Source of the DNA: an uncultured Pelagibacteraceae bacterium
GTDB taxonomy: Bacteria > Pseudomonadota > Alphaproteobacteria > Pelagibacterales > Pelagibacteraceae
Assembly (NCBI GenBank): GCA_902611465.1
Contig: CACLZS010000009.1
Span: forward strand, 1-48,999
Reading direction: 5' to 3'
DNA: 48,999 nucleotides
Positions within the stretch are counted from its first letter, which is position 1; each line of letters starts with the position of its first letter. The notes under the pieces were generated by a model, which worked only from the letters and a program-made list of their open reading frames with translations, was not told where the DNA came from and ran no database searches. Below are positions 32,284 through 40,773 of this stretch, one piece after another. The translations under genes and the position numbers were made by a program.

Positions 32284-32977
32284 ATTTTTCTCCAATAAAA
32301 TAAGAAATTGTCCCAGCAACCAACCCACCGATAAGTACACTCCACTCGGGAGAAATAAAATAAAAAATAGGTCCTAATAATGCACCAAGTAAAATTGCAG
32401 ATGTAAGTTGTACTGTCTTCATTACACCTATCATTGCACACATAAAATAAATTGGGTTTATTATCGCTAGAGCAATAATCATATCTCTATTTAAAAAATC
32501 AGAAGCATAATAACCAATAATCGTTGAAAAAATTGCAACCAACCATGTAGCTGTTCCTATACCAATCCAAAAATCTATTCTGTATTTCCTTTCTATTTCC
32601 TCATAGTTACTTTTTAAGATCAACCACGATGAAACAGCAACAAAATGACATGATAAGTAATATTTCCATCTTGGTTGGCTTTCATGTTTTAATAATGGCA
32701 TAATTGAAACCGTCATTGGATAAAGTCTTGAGTTAACCAACCATACTGCAAGAAAAATATTTACAAGCGAGGCACCAATTAACATAGACTCTGCCATGAC
32801 TAAAGATCCTGGAAGAGCATAAGTTAACAAAGTTGAAAAAATACTTTCTTGAATAGTAAAACCTAAATTTTTAAGCAAAGCACCGATTGCAACAAAGCTC
32901 GCACCTAAGGCAATGGCTGGGCTATCAAACTTTTTTGATGCAATTATTCCTTGAAGAAAATATTTGGAGCTGATCAT
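32273..32977 (-). CDS. azlC: AzlC-family branched-chain amino acid exporter large subunit
   Basis: 234-aa membrane protein. Typical AzlC features are SPAIALGASFVAIGALLKNLG, the ALPGSLVMAESMLIGAS stretch (a variant of the FaGaaQ segment), NSRLYPMTVSIMPLL (NLRhxL-like) and the late LLGALLGPIFYF. Start taken at ATG 32977, which overlaps the upstream livF stop as TGATG; a TTG one codon earlier is less likely. Placed directly behind a complete amino-acid importer, so import and overflow export are co-regulated. Confidence 0.86.
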   Translation of the reverse strand: MISSKYFLQGIIASKKFDSPAIALGASFVAIGALLKNLGFTIQESIFSTLLTYALPGSLVMAESMLIGASLVNIFLAVWLVNSRLYPMTVSIMPLLKHESQPRWKYYLSCHFVAVSSWLILKSNYEEIERKYRIDFWIGIGTATWLVAIFSTIIGYYASDFLNRDMIIALAIINPIYFMCAMIGVMKTVQLTSAILLGALLGPIFYFISPEWSVLIGGLVAGTISYFIGEKYGS

Positions 32978-33762
32978 CAACCGCCTAAAAATAGACGACC
33001 TACATCTGGATTATTTAGAAGTTCATCTCCTTTACCTGCAATAGCAGTTTGTCCAGAAACTAAAACATATCCAATGTCAGCAAACTCTAAACCCTTTTTG
33101 GCATTTTGTTCAACCAATATAATTGTTTTTTTCTCATTTTTTTGAAGATCATCTAAGATTTCAAATACCATTTGAATATATCTTGGTTCTAATCCAATTG
33201 AAGGTTCATCAACTAATAAAATAGATGGTTTCATTACTAAAGCTCTAGATATTTCTAACAACCTTCTCTCACCACCAGATAAAACTTTGGCTGGTTGGTT
33301 TCTTCTATTTCTTAATCTCTCATATTTCTGAAGAACTCTCTCTGCTTCTTCAAATGATTCTTCAGTTTTATCTTTTATATATCCACCCATTAAAAGGTTT
33401 TCTTCCACAGTCATGTCTGGAAAAACAGAATTATCTTGAAGTATATAAGCTATTCCTTGAGATTTTAGTTTCTCTGCAGGCGTAAGATTTGTAATTTCTT
33501 TGCCATCAACTTCGATTTTACCAGAAAAAATATTCGTAAAACCATATATTGAATGAAGGATTGTCGATTTCCCTGCTCCATTAGGACCAATCAAACATAA
33601 TGATTGTGCCTTGCTGACAAACAAATCTAAATTATGAAGAATTTCCATTTTACCATAGCCAGCTGATAAACCTTTAATTGTTAGGTGAATATTATCCTCT
33701 GAAAGCTTTTTTAGATCGTCAGCACCAGGTGCTTTACCTAATACTTCATATTGATTAGCCAT
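32977..33762 (-). CDS. livF: Branched-chain amino acid-type ABC ATPase LivF (system 2)
   Basis: 261 aa, with Walker A GPNGAGKST, Q-loop ILQDNSVFPD, signature LSGGERRLLEISRAL, Walker B ILLVDEPSIGLEP and H-switch ILVEQNAKKGL. An N-terminal extension of about 25 residues (EVLGKAPGADDLKKLSED) precedes the domain, which is unusual and not in the system 1 copy. Start overlaps the livG stop as TAATG. Confidence 0.91.
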   Translation of the reverse strand: MANQYEVLGKAPGADDLKKLSEDNIHLTIKGLSAGYGKMEILHNLDLFVSKAQSLCLIGPNGAGKSTILHSIYGFTNIFSGKIEVDGKEITNLTPAEKLKSQGIAYILQDNSVFPDMTVEENLLMGGYIKDKTEESFEEAERVLQKYERLRNRRNQPAKVLSGGERRLLEISRALVMKPSILLVDEPSIGLEPRYIQMVFEILDDLQKNEKKTIILVEQNAKKGLEFADIGYVLVSGQTAIAGKGDELLNNPDVGRLFLGG

Positions 33763-34502
33763 TATTGCGCTCCTAAATAAGCATCTATGACTCGCTTATC
33801 ATTTTTAATTTCATCTGGTGTTCCATTGGCAAGCATTTTTCCATGTGCTAAGCAAAAAATACTTTCTGCCAATTGCATAATTACTCTCATATTGTGTTCA
33901 ATGACTAATAAAGTAATTCCAAAATCTTGATTTACTTTTATTAATCTATCTATAATTCCATTTATTAAAGTTGGGTTAATACCTGCAGTTGGTTCATCTA
34001 AAAGTAGCATTTCTGGTTCATTCATTAATGCCATAGCTAGTTCTAAAAGTTTTTGTTGACCAAATGACAAATCTCCTGCTCTTAAATTTCTCTTTTGATA
34101 TAGTCCAACAAAGTTAAGTAAATTTTCTGCTTTATCTGTTAAGTCTTTAGGAATTTTCGAAAAAATAGAAACTAAACTTTCATCACTAGCTTTGTGACTT
34201 ATAAGCATATTATCTACACAATTTAGTTTTCCATATATTCTTGTTTGTTGAAATGTTCTTAGAAGACCAAGTTTTGCAATAATTGGAACTGGTAATTCTG
34301 AAACCTCTTTACCATTAAATTTTATTGAACCTTGATCTATGGGATAAGTTCCTACTATAGAATTAAATAACGTCGTTTTTCCAGATCCATTTGGACCAAT
34401 AAGTCCAACAATTTTTCCTTTTTCTACTGCCATAGAAATATCAACATTGGCCTTAACACCGCCAAAAGATTTACTTACATTATTTACTTCTAGTATACTC
34501 AT
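33762..34502 (-). CDS. livG: Branched-chain amino acid-type ABC ATPase LivG (system 2)
   Basis: 246 aa. Walker A GPNGSGKTT, RTFQQTRIYGKLNCVDNM, signature DLSFGQQKLLELAMAL (SFGQQ in place of SGGQ, common in LivG), Walker B MLLLDEPTAGINP and H-switch LLVIEHNMRVI. ATGA overlap with livM upstream. Confidence 0.91.
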   Translation of the reverse strand: MSILEVNNVSKSFGGVKANVDISMAVEKGKIVGLIGPNGSGKTTLFNSIVGTYPIDQGSIKFNGKEVSELPVPIIAKLGLLRTFQQTRIYGKLNCVDNMLISHKASDESLVSIFSKIPKDLTDKAENLLNFVGLYQKRNLRAGDLSFGQQKLLELAMALMNEPEMLLLDEPTAGINPTLINGIIDRLIKVNQDFGITLLVIEHNMRVIMQLAESIFCLAHGKMLANGTPDEIKNDKRVIDAYLGAQ

Positions 34503-35548
34503 TTGAGTTCAACCTGAGCTTTCCGGTCAGCCTCATCAACCACTTCTCCAAATCTTTCAGGATACTTTTCTCTTAACCATCCCATAATTCCCTCTGGGAA
34601 ATAAATAACAATGACAACTATTAGTACTCCAAGCGCTACATACTGCCATCCAAGGAAGAATGTCCAAAAACCCTCTTTAAATATATGAAAAACGGTAGCT
34701 CCAATAACGGGTCCCCACAAAGTTCCTTTACCACCTAATATTGCCATCAATACCATAAACACTCCCATTTCTCTTCCATCAAAAGCAACATCGGTTGAAT
34801 CTATATATCCAACAAGTCCACCCATGATACCTCCAGCTAGACCACAGAAAAAAGCAGATATCATCCAACCAATAATTTTATACTTCATAGTTTGGATACC
34901 CATGGCTTCTGCCTTATCTTCATTATCTCTTATTGCATTCAGAACTAATTTAAATCTGGTTGAGTAAATTGCTTTAACGGCAAGAAATGTAAAAATTAAA
35001 ACTGCAAAGCTACAAAAATAAAAAAATTCTCCTCTTGCTTCTAAACTTCCAACTTTCGGAAAAGGAGGAGTGGTAAATCCTTGACCCGCTCCAATTATTT
35101 CTATTCCTCCTGAAATTTCTCCAGCAGCAACACCTAAACCTAATGTGCAAATCGCAAAATAATGTCCTCTAAGTCCTAAAATTGAGTAGTCAATTAAACC
35201 TGCTACTATTGCAGGAACAATTGCAGCTACAGCAAGTCCTACTGCAAACCCTTGAAAAAATTGTGCAGGAGTATGGACAAATGTTTTTTCTCCACCACCT
35301 TCTGTCCATTCAGCTAAAGGAAAGAACATCCCAACTTGAACCGAGGCACAGAGATACATTCCAAGTCCATAAAAAAGAATATTACCAAAAGTGTTATAGC
35401 CCATTTCTCCACCCTGGACATTCCATGTAATTGCTAAAATGATTAAGATACAAAGAATAGACAATTGAACTTTAAATGCTGGAAAGACAAAAGGAGCAGC
35501 AATACCAAATATTAAAATAGCAGCGTATAAAATTATGTTTTTATTCAT
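34499..35548 (-). CDS. livM: Branched-chain amino acid-type ABC permease LivM (system 2)
   Basis: 349 aa, regular length. Contains LRGHYFAICTLGLGVAAGEIS, the EAA-type loop LNAIRDNEDKAEAMGIQTMK, and a late GGKGTLWGPVIGATVF segment. It has a hydrophilic C-terminal tail after the last helix. Overlaps the livH stop as TAATG. Works with LivH of system 2. Confidence 0.91.
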   Translation of the reverse strand: MNKNIILYAAILIFGIAAPFVFPAFKVQLSILCILIILAITWNVQGGEMGYNTFGNILFYGLGMYLCASVQVGMFFPLAEWTEGGGEKTFVHTPAQFFQGFAVGLAVAAIVPAIVAGLIDYSILGLRGHYFAICTLGLGVAAGEISGGIEIIGAGQGFTTPPFPKVGSLEARGEFFYFCSFAVLIFTFLAVKAIYSTRFKLVLNAIRDNEDKAEAMGIQTMKYKIIGWMISAFFCGLAGGIMGGLVGYIDSTDVAFDGREMGVFMVLMAILGGKGTLWGPVIGATVFHIFKEGFWTFFLGWQYVALGVLIVVIVIYFPEGIMGWLREKYPERFGEVVDEADRKAQVELK

Positions 35549-36441
35549 TACTTTAAGTATTCTCTTTTTTTAGAAAGTTTAAATCTTCTATAAACTAAAA
35601 TTAAAACTAGTAATAAAAATACAGATCCTATTCTAAATTCTGTACCTAAAATATAATCTGCAAATTCCTCAAATACACCCAGACCCATTCCTGACATGGC
35701 TACTCCAGGTAAATTTCCTAATCCTGCAACAATTACAATCATAAAAGATCTAATTGTGTAAGGTAACCCCATATAGGGATGAATTGTAAATGTAATCGAT
35801 ATTAGTGCACCAGCAACTCCACATAATGCTGCGTTAATTCCAAAAGTCGCTGCATAAACTTTTTCTGTATCTACACCCAATATCTTTGCAGCTCTTGCAT
35901 TTTGAGCAGTTGCTCTAATAGCTCGTCCTAGTTTTGATTTTTTCATGTAAATCACTAATCCAATAGCAAATAATATGCTTATAAATGCTGAAAAAATCTT
36001 AGAGTTTGGCAATGTTACAGAATTATCAAATAACATAGTTGTTCCATAACCTGAATTTGCAAGAACAACATCTGCTCCAAATGCAAAATTCATTAATTGC
36101 ATAAATAAAATACTTATTCCAAACGTTGCAAGAATTGAGATAAACAAATCTCTATCAACAACTTTATTTATAACTAACTTGTAAATAATAACCCCAACAA
36201 AATACATTATAATTGGCGAGACTATTACACCCCATGCTGGGTGAATTCCATAAAGATACATAAAGTATGCAATGTATCCACCTAATATAACAAGATCACC
36301 TTGAGCAATATTAATAATATTCATAACTCCCCATTGAAGAGCCATTCCATATGCAATAAGTGCAAATAATATTCCAAGTAACAGTCCGTCAAGGACAGCT
36401 TGAACAGTTAACATTGGAACTTGAAATATTAAAAAATCCAT
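35548..36441 (-). CDS. livH: Branched-chain amino acid-type ABC permease LivH (system 2)
   Basis: 297 aa, standard LivH. It has GLLLGILFALIAYGMALQWG at the start, MNIINIAQGDLVILGGY, the EAA-type loop RATAQNARAAKILGVDTEKV, and VAGLGNLPGVAMSGMGLGVFE towards the end. It follows the binding-protein gene by 63 nt with a terminator between, so it is transcribed mainly by read-through. Confidence 0.92.
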   Translation of the reverse strand: MDFLIFQVPMLTVQAVLDGLLLGILFALIAYGMALQWGVMNIINIAQGDLVILGGYIAYFMYLYGIHPAWGVIVSPIIMYFVGVIIYKLVINKVVDRDLFISILATFGISILFMQLMNFAFGADVVLANSGYGTTMLFDNSVTLPNSKIFSAFISILFAIGLVIYMKKSKLGRAIRATAQNARAAKILGVDTEKVYAATFGINAALCGVAGALISITFTIHPYMGLPYTIRSFMIVIVAGLGNLPGVAMSGMGLGVFEEFADYILGTEFRIGSVFLLLVLILVYRRFKLSKKREYLK

Positions 36442-36460
36442 AAATTTTTAAATGCTTATA

Positions 36461-36499
36461 AAAAAAAGCCCCCTAAGGCTAGGGGGCTTTTATTTTTTT
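36461..36499 (-). terminator. Internal terminator between the system 2 binding protein and livH
   Basis: GCCCCCT (36468-36474) pairs with AGGGGGC (36481-36487) around a 6-nt loop. A-runs and T-runs on both sides extend the stem and provide a U-tract in either direction. It sits 6 nt past the binding-protein stop codon (minus strand). Because the next gene of the operon follows, it should act as a partial terminator that raises the ratio of binding protein to permease. Confidence 0.93.
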
Positions 36500-36504
36500 T
36501 TATA

Positions 36505-37743
36505 TTATCTGTCTGACCACTTAGGAATTGGGTGAATTAATTCCGCTGAAGCCCATTTTAATGGAGCTACAACTTTATTTTCACATTTTCCTGCATCATC
36601 ACACATAACTTGAAATAAAACCATTGGCTTATCAACATTTTGACCACCTTCAGCAAATTTTATGTTTCCATAAAAAGTTTGCATGTTAGTAGCAGCAAGA
36701 GCATCTCTTACTTTCTTTTGATCGAACGAATTTGCTCTTTCAAAAGCGTCTTTGAAAACCAATAAAGCTGCTGATGACTCGGCAGATTGGTATGGTGGAT
36801 CATATCCGAACAATGCTTCAAAGTCTGCAGCATATGTCATACCATCTTTAAAGAAATCATCTTTATAAGTTAATGTTTTATGCCATTGAGATGCACACAA
36901 AGCGTATTGTGAATTTGCACCATGTTGCTTAGATAGTTTTGCAGCATCACAGTGTGTCATTGCTAACATTGGAACATCAACCTTCATTTCAGCAATTTGT
37001 CTGATAGCTGTTAACGCACCTTTTGTGTGCCCTGAAACAACAAGAACATCTGGTTTAGTTGCTTTAACTTTTGCTAAAGTTGCCGCCATATCATTAAGCT
37101 CTTTTGGAAGTTTGTCATCGATTATAATTTTTGATCCTGTTTCTTTTGCAGCATCTAAAATACCTAATCTAACGTCTTGTGAGAATGCGTCTTGCTCAAA
37201 AGCTTGTGCAATTCTTACACCTTTTCCACCATTAAGCTCAACTGCTGTTCTGATTGCAACATCCAAATATAAGTTCGCTGGTGCCAGCACCGCAAATAAG
37301 TATTTGTAACCTTTTGTAAACAAAGATCTTGATGCACCGTTAGCTTCTACCATTGGAACACCATATTTCTCTGTTACTGGTGCAATCGCTTTAGTCAAAC
37401 CAGAACTGTAAGGTCCAAGCATAAACTCAACACCATCTTGTGAAATCAATCTTTCTGCAAGTTGCGCTGCTCTTTTAGGGTTTGACTCATCATCGTAGTA
37501 GATAATATCAAACATGTAAGTTTTTCCTCCAACTTTAACACCACCCATGCTGTTAATTCTGTCAACGGCCATGTTATAACCGTTTTGAGTATGAACACCA
37601 TTAGATGAATATTTTCCGGTTAAAGAAATTGCAGCACCTAATATAATTTTATCACCAACAACTTTTGCTAATGAAACAACTGAAGTTGAAAATAAAATTG
37701 CTATTGCAGAAACAAATGTAATTATAATGTTTTTAATTTTCAT
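36505..37743 (-). CDS. Amino-acid/amide-type ABC substrate-binding protein (system 2)
   Basis: 412 aa, LivK/urea-amide type. A cleavable signal peptide (TFVSAIAILFSTSVVSLA) precedes the mature start, ILGAAISLTGKYSSNGVHTQ, which includes the ligand-loop SLTGKYS. DIIYYDDESNPKRAAQLAERL, the FMLGPYSSGLTKAIAP segment and GYDPPYQSAESSAALLVFKD are conserved family blocks. Four Cys late in the chain (CDAAKL, CASQW, CDDAGKCEN) may form disulphides. It is the first gene of the long minus operon, with a strong ribosome site (gaggaga) and its own terminator. Ligand unknown. Confidence 0.92.
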   Translation of the reverse strand: MKIKNIIITFVSAIAILFSTSVVSLAKVVGDKIILGAAISLTGKYSSNGVHTQNGYNMAVDRINSMGGVKVGGKTYMFDIIYYDDESNPKRAAQLAERLISQDGVEFMLGPYSSGLTKAIAPVTEKYGVPMVEANGASRSLFTKGYKYLFAVLAPANLYLDVAIRTAVELNGGKGVRIAQAFEQDAFSQDVRLGILDAAKETGSKIIIDDKLPKELNDMAATLAKVKATKPDVLVVSGHTKGALTAIRQIAEMKVDVPMLAMTHCDAAKLSKQHGANSQYALCASQWHKTLTYKDDFFKDGMTYAADFEALFGYDPPYQSAESSAALLVFKDAFERANSFDQKKVRDALAATNMQTFYGNIKFAEGGQNVDKPMVLFQVMCDDAGKCENKVVAPLKWASAELIHPIPKWSDR

Positions 37744-37768
37744 TTCTCTCCTCTTTTATTATTAATTA

Positions 37769-37797
37769 ATTAATTTAAGTCTTATTTAACAAAGAAA
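37769..37797 (-). promoter_or_regulatory. Possible promoter of the long minus-strand transport operon
   Basis: In the 93-nt gap upstream of the system 2 binding protein, reading on the minus strand, TTGTTA is followed after 17 nt by TTAATT, and TTGCAA is followed after 17 nt by TTAAAT a little further upstream. Both are plausible but imperfect sigma-70 signals in very AT-rich DNA. Confidence 0.25.
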
Positions 37798-37836
37798 TTA
37801 ATTCTTTTGCAAGTAACAGTAGTATCGCATTAACGC

Positions 37837-38451
37837 CTAATATTGTTGCATAAATGCAATTATAGCTGCTATTACAATTAAAACGCACGCAGAAATTGTG
37901 TTTATAACCTTTGCGTTAGCTTTAACCCAAGTAATCATTTTATTTGCTAGAATAGCGTAACCAATTAAAGATAAAAAATCTAAAATCACGTATGTGGTTA
38001 TTAAGATAATAAATTGAGCAACATAATTAGAGTTAAAATCAATAAATTGTGGAAAGATAAATGGAAAAAACATCCAAGCCTTAGGGCTTGTGCCAGCAAC
38101 TAAAAAACCATCTTTGAAAAAAGATAAAAAACTTTTTCCTGATTTCTCATCAGCATTTATATTTTTTGGTCTAGATTTATAAATATCGTAAGCAAGATAT
38201 AAAATATAAAATATTCCAACCCACTTAAATATATTTAATAATTTAGGATTATCAGAGATAAATGAACCAATAACAAATATAACAAGTGTTGCTTGAATTA
38301 TATTTGCAGTAACATCGCCCAGTGCGGTCCACACACATTTCTTAACACCATAATTCATTGAGTACGAAATGATTACAATTCTAGGTGTTCCAGGAGTTAT
38401 AAACATGAAAAGAATGATTTGAAGAAATAGGAAATAATTTAATGGGAGCAT
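37837..38451 (-). CDS. LysE-family (RhtB-like) translocator
   Basis: 204-aa membrane protein with about six hydrophobic segments. The N-terminal FITPGTPRIVIISYSMNYG corresponds to the GP-motif helix of LysE/RhtB proteins, then ALGDVTANIIQ, AGTSPKAWMFF and FPQFIDF. Exports an amino acid or small metabolite. It lies upstream of the binding-protein gene with a 93-nt gap and no strong terminator. A 10-bp inverted repeat covers the untranslated region just before its ATG, where no Shine-Dalgarno is seen. Confidence 0.86.
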   Translation of the reverse strand: MLPLNYFLFLQIILFMFITPGTPRIVIISYSMNYGVKKCVWTALGDVTANIIQATLVIFVIGSFISDNPKLLNIFKWVGIFYILYLAYDIYKSRPKNINADEKSGKSFLSFFKDGFLVAGTSPKAWMFFPFIFPQFIDFNSNYVAQFIILITTYVILDFLSLIGYAILANKMITWVKANAKVINTISACVLIVIAAIIAFMQQY

Positions 38452-38456
38452 TTAAG

Positions 38457-38503
38457 GATAGTCCTAAAAAACCGGGAGCTAAAGATGGCTAGATAGGACT
38501 ATC
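38457..38503. repeat. Perfect 10-bp inverted repeat upstream of the LysE-family start
   Basis: GATAGTCCTA (38457-38466) and TAGGACTATC (38494-38503) are exact reverse complements separated by 27 nt, with a smaller AGC/GCT pairing inside. The near arm starts 6 nt before the ATG at 38451, so as RNA the stem would mask the ribosome-binding region of the minus-strand gene. As DNA it could be a regulator site. The flank is the divergent space between the LysE-type gene and the TIGR03643 gene. Confidence 0.6.
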
Positions 38504-38571
38504 TAAAAGTGATATTATCATAGGCATTAATATTTGCATTAAAATTTATTTAGAGTTTTGCTGAAAAATCT

Positions 38572-38871
38572 ATGAAAAAAAGTCACAGGCCTACAACCAA
38601 AGTCAAAAATCCTGAGCCAAAACCAGGAAGTCCAGACTGGGTTATCTGGGCAGCATGGGCTGACAGAATAACATTCGAGGAAATAGAAAAGAAAACAGGC
38701 AAAACTGAAGCCGATGTAATTAAGTTAATGAGAAGAAATCTCAAACCCTCATCTTTCAGGTTATGGAGAAAAAGAGTAAATTCACAAAGTATTAAACATA
38801 GAAAAAAATTTGAATATTCAAGAAAACAAATAAGAGTAAAAATTAAGAAAAATGAAATTCTTAACTGGTAA
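38572..38871 (+). CDS. TIGR03643 family small basic protein
   Basis: 99 aa, very basic. The core, RITFEEIEKKTGKTEADVIK then LMRRNLKPSSFRLWRKRV, is the TIGR03643 (DUF2805-like) signature. The first half looks like a helix-turn-helix-sized helical segment and the C-terminal tail is Lys/Arg-rich, so nucleic-acid binding is conceivable, though no function is established to my knowledge. It precedes the glutaredoxin gene by 28 nt. Confidence 0.85.
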   Translation: MKKSHRPTTKVKNPEPKPGSPDWVIWAAWADRITFEEIEKKTGKTEADVIKLMRRNLKPSSFRLWRKRVNSQSIKHRKKFEYSRKQIRVKIKKNEILNW

Positions 38872-38899
38872 ATTAGCAAAATATAATTATATCTAAAGT

Positions 38900-39154
38900 A
38901 TGAAAAATATAACTATATATTCAGGCCCGATGTGCGCCTTTTGTGATGCTGCAAAAAGATTGTTGAATAGAAATAATCTTGAATACAAAGTGATTGATGT
39001 ATCAACTGCTCCAGATTTAAGAGATGAAATGATTAAAAAAGCAAATGGAAAACGTACAATTCCTCAAATCTTTTTTAATGATGAACATATTGGTGGTTAT
39101 CAAGAACTTAGAGATCTAGAAAAAAATGGTACTTTAGAAGCATCTTTAAAGTAA
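38900..39154 (+). CDS. grxC: Glutaredoxin (GrxC-type)
   Basis: 84 aa, a single thioredoxin-fold domain. Active-site Cys12-x-x-Cys15 (MCAFC, where CPYC is commoner), TIPQIFFNDEHIGGY for the glutathione-binding cis-Pro and GG loop. Cytosolic dithiol glutaredoxin that reduces disulphides with glutathione. Converges with the DUF1479 gene, leaving 1 nt. Confidence 0.93.
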   Translation: MKNITIYSGPMCAFCDAAKRLLNRNNLEYKVIDVSTAPDLRDEMIKKANGKRTIPQIFFNDEHIGGYQELRDLEKNGTLEASLK

Positions 39155-39155
39155 A

Positions 39156-40391
39156 TTAATTCCAATCTATCAAACCTAGTTGTTTTTTTGCTAATTCACT
39201 TAAATCATTAATTTTAGTTCTTCCTTTATAATTAACTTCGTAGTCCTCAGCGGCAAAATCTGGTGGACTTTTACCTTCGATAAATTTTTTTGATTGTTTT
39301 TTTATGTAATTAATATTTTTTTTACAATATGGAGTTGCCCCTACATAAATAACATTTGAAAAAGTTTTACCCAAATGTTTTTCTTCAACAGCGTGCACAA
39401 CGTCAGGGTGCCACCAGATAGTATCTCCAGGATACATTTTTGGAATTGAAATTAAACCTTTTAACAATAAGCTATGATATTTTTCATTTATCGATAAAGC
39501 TTTTCCTGCTTTTGAACCACATAACTCATTTTCAGGCACATCATCTAGTAAAGCTCTTGTTAACACATATGCCATTCCTTTAGCGATAGGAATTAATTGT
39601 AAAGTTCCATCATTTGGACCTTGCTCTGTTAAAGCGGTCCATCCTTGGAATGTTCTAAATACATGCGCTACCGCAGGTGACTCAAATTCAATTGTTTCAT
39701 CTCTATATTTAGCATCAAATGGATTATAATTTTCAAAATTATCTGAAAAAATATCATTATAAATTTTTTGATATGCATTATCAGTCCATCTTTCAATCGA
39801 TCCAGCATCACAATGTGGTGATAACCCCAGAGTATCGTCTCCTGGTTCTCTTCTTCTTACTCTATCTGCGTATACAAGTTCTTTATTTGGATCAAAAACG
39901 CTCTTATCTTTATACTTATAATTCCAAAGATTATTTAGCCATTTTTTAACCTTTTCCATTTCTTGAGAGTGTCTAATTTCTGATTGTGCTTTAGACCAAT
40001 ACAATCCAAAAATTTGAGGTTTTCCTGATTTAAGTTCACTGAAATATTTATCTATACCTATCTTTTTTTTTTGATCTTCAAAATAATTGTTTTCTAAAAC
40101 ATATTGATCTAGATTTTTATTCAGATCTTTCATTTTTTTATCACCAAAAACATTTCTAATTATTACACAACCACGTTTCAGAACTTTCTCATTAATAGTC
40201 CTTTCATTTTCAATTAAAATATTTTTAAATTCTATTTCTGGGATAATCGAATTCTCAAAACGTTTAATTATCTCAACTTCTTTTATGATATATTTCTCAA
40301 TATTTTTAAAGTTACTTAAATAATTTTTCGACTTATTTTTTAACTTGATTTTTTCGGAGATGATCTTTTTTTGTATTTCAATTATATTCAT
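39156..40391 (-). CDS. DUF1479 (YbiU-like) putative 2OG/Fe(II) oxygenase
   Basis: 411 aa, full family length. GCVIIRNVFGDKKM near 83, DRVRRREPGDDTLGLSPHCD with the HxD pair (His-Cys-Asp), then AGSIERWTD, and the distal His in TIWWHPDVVHAVEEKH followed by FSNVIYVGATPYC. The family is assumed to be non-haem iron oxygenases; no substrate is established that I know of. It begins 13 nt after the msrB stop. The extended charged coiled-coil-like N-terminus (about 1-80) is typical of this family. Confidence 0.85.
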   Translation of the reverse strand: MNIIEIQKKIISEKIKLKNKSKNYLSNFKNIEKYIIKEVEIIKRFENSIIPEIEFKNILIENERTINEKVLKRGCVIIRNVFGDKKMKDLNKNLDQYVLENNYFEDQKKKIGIDKYFSELKSGKPQIFGLYWSKAQSEIRHSQEMEKVKKWLNNLWNYKYKDKSVFDPNKELVYADRVRRREPGDDTLGLSPHCDAGSIERWTDNAYQKIYNDIFSDNFENYNPFDAKYRDETIEFESPAVAHVFRTFQGWTALTEQGPNDGTLQLIPIAKGMAYVLTRALLDDVPENELCGSKAGKALSINEKYHSLLLKGLISIPKMYPGDTIWWHPDVVHAVEEKHLGKTFSNVIYVGATPYCKKNINYIKKQSKKFIEGKSPPDFAAEDYEVNYKGRTKINDLSELAKKQLGLIDWN

Positions 40392-40404
40392 AATTTGAAA
40401 TCAA

Positions 40405-40773
40405 TTATTTAGGTTTAAAAACTAAGCAAACCCCATTATTACAGTATCTTTTTCCTGTTGGTTTTGGGCCATCATCAAATATATGACCGTGATGACCTCC
40501 ACAATTCTTGCAATGATACTCAGTTCTGGCATAACCTATATGATAATCTGTTGTAGTTTCAAATGCATCAGGTAGAGACTCATAAAATGATGGCCAACCA
40601 GAGCCACTTTCATACTTAGTTTTAGAGTCAAACAATTTCACTCCACAGTTTGCACAATGGTAACTGCCCTCTCTCTTTTCAGAATTAAGTTCACTTGAAC
40701 CTGGAGGCTCTGTTGCTTCTTCAAATAATACTTTATTTTGTTGATGAGTTAAATTTGGATTATTTTTTGTCAT
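40405..40773 (-). CDS. msrB: Peptide methionine-R-sulfoxide reductase
   Basis: 122 aa. Zinc Cys40/43 (CANC) and Cys88/91 (CKNC), SGSGWPSF, GHIFDDGPKPTGKRYC with catalytic Cys111. A further Cys116 lies where many enzymes have Ser/Ala (RYCNNGVCLVF). Repairs oxidised methionine in proteins. Its start overlaps the deacetylase gene by 14 nt, so both are co-translated. Presence beside a glutaredoxin gene suits a small redox-repair group. Confidence 0.93.
   Translation of the reverse strand: MTKNNPNLTHQQNKVLFEEATEPPGSSELNSEKREGSYHCANCGVKLFDSKTKYESGSGWPSFYESLPDAFETTTDYHIGYARTEYHCKNCGGHHGHIFDDGPKPTGKRYCNNGVCLVFKPK

Noticed and set aside
32284..32340. Longer AzlD start at 32340
   Set aside because: It would overlap azlC by 68 nt and has no ribosome site, while the ATG at 32283 has one and begins with the family's usual hydrophobic segment.
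37846..37859. TTGCAT/ATGCAA inverted repeat as a terminator for the LysE-type gene
   Set aside because: It lies within the last codons of that gene and no T run follows it on the minus strand.
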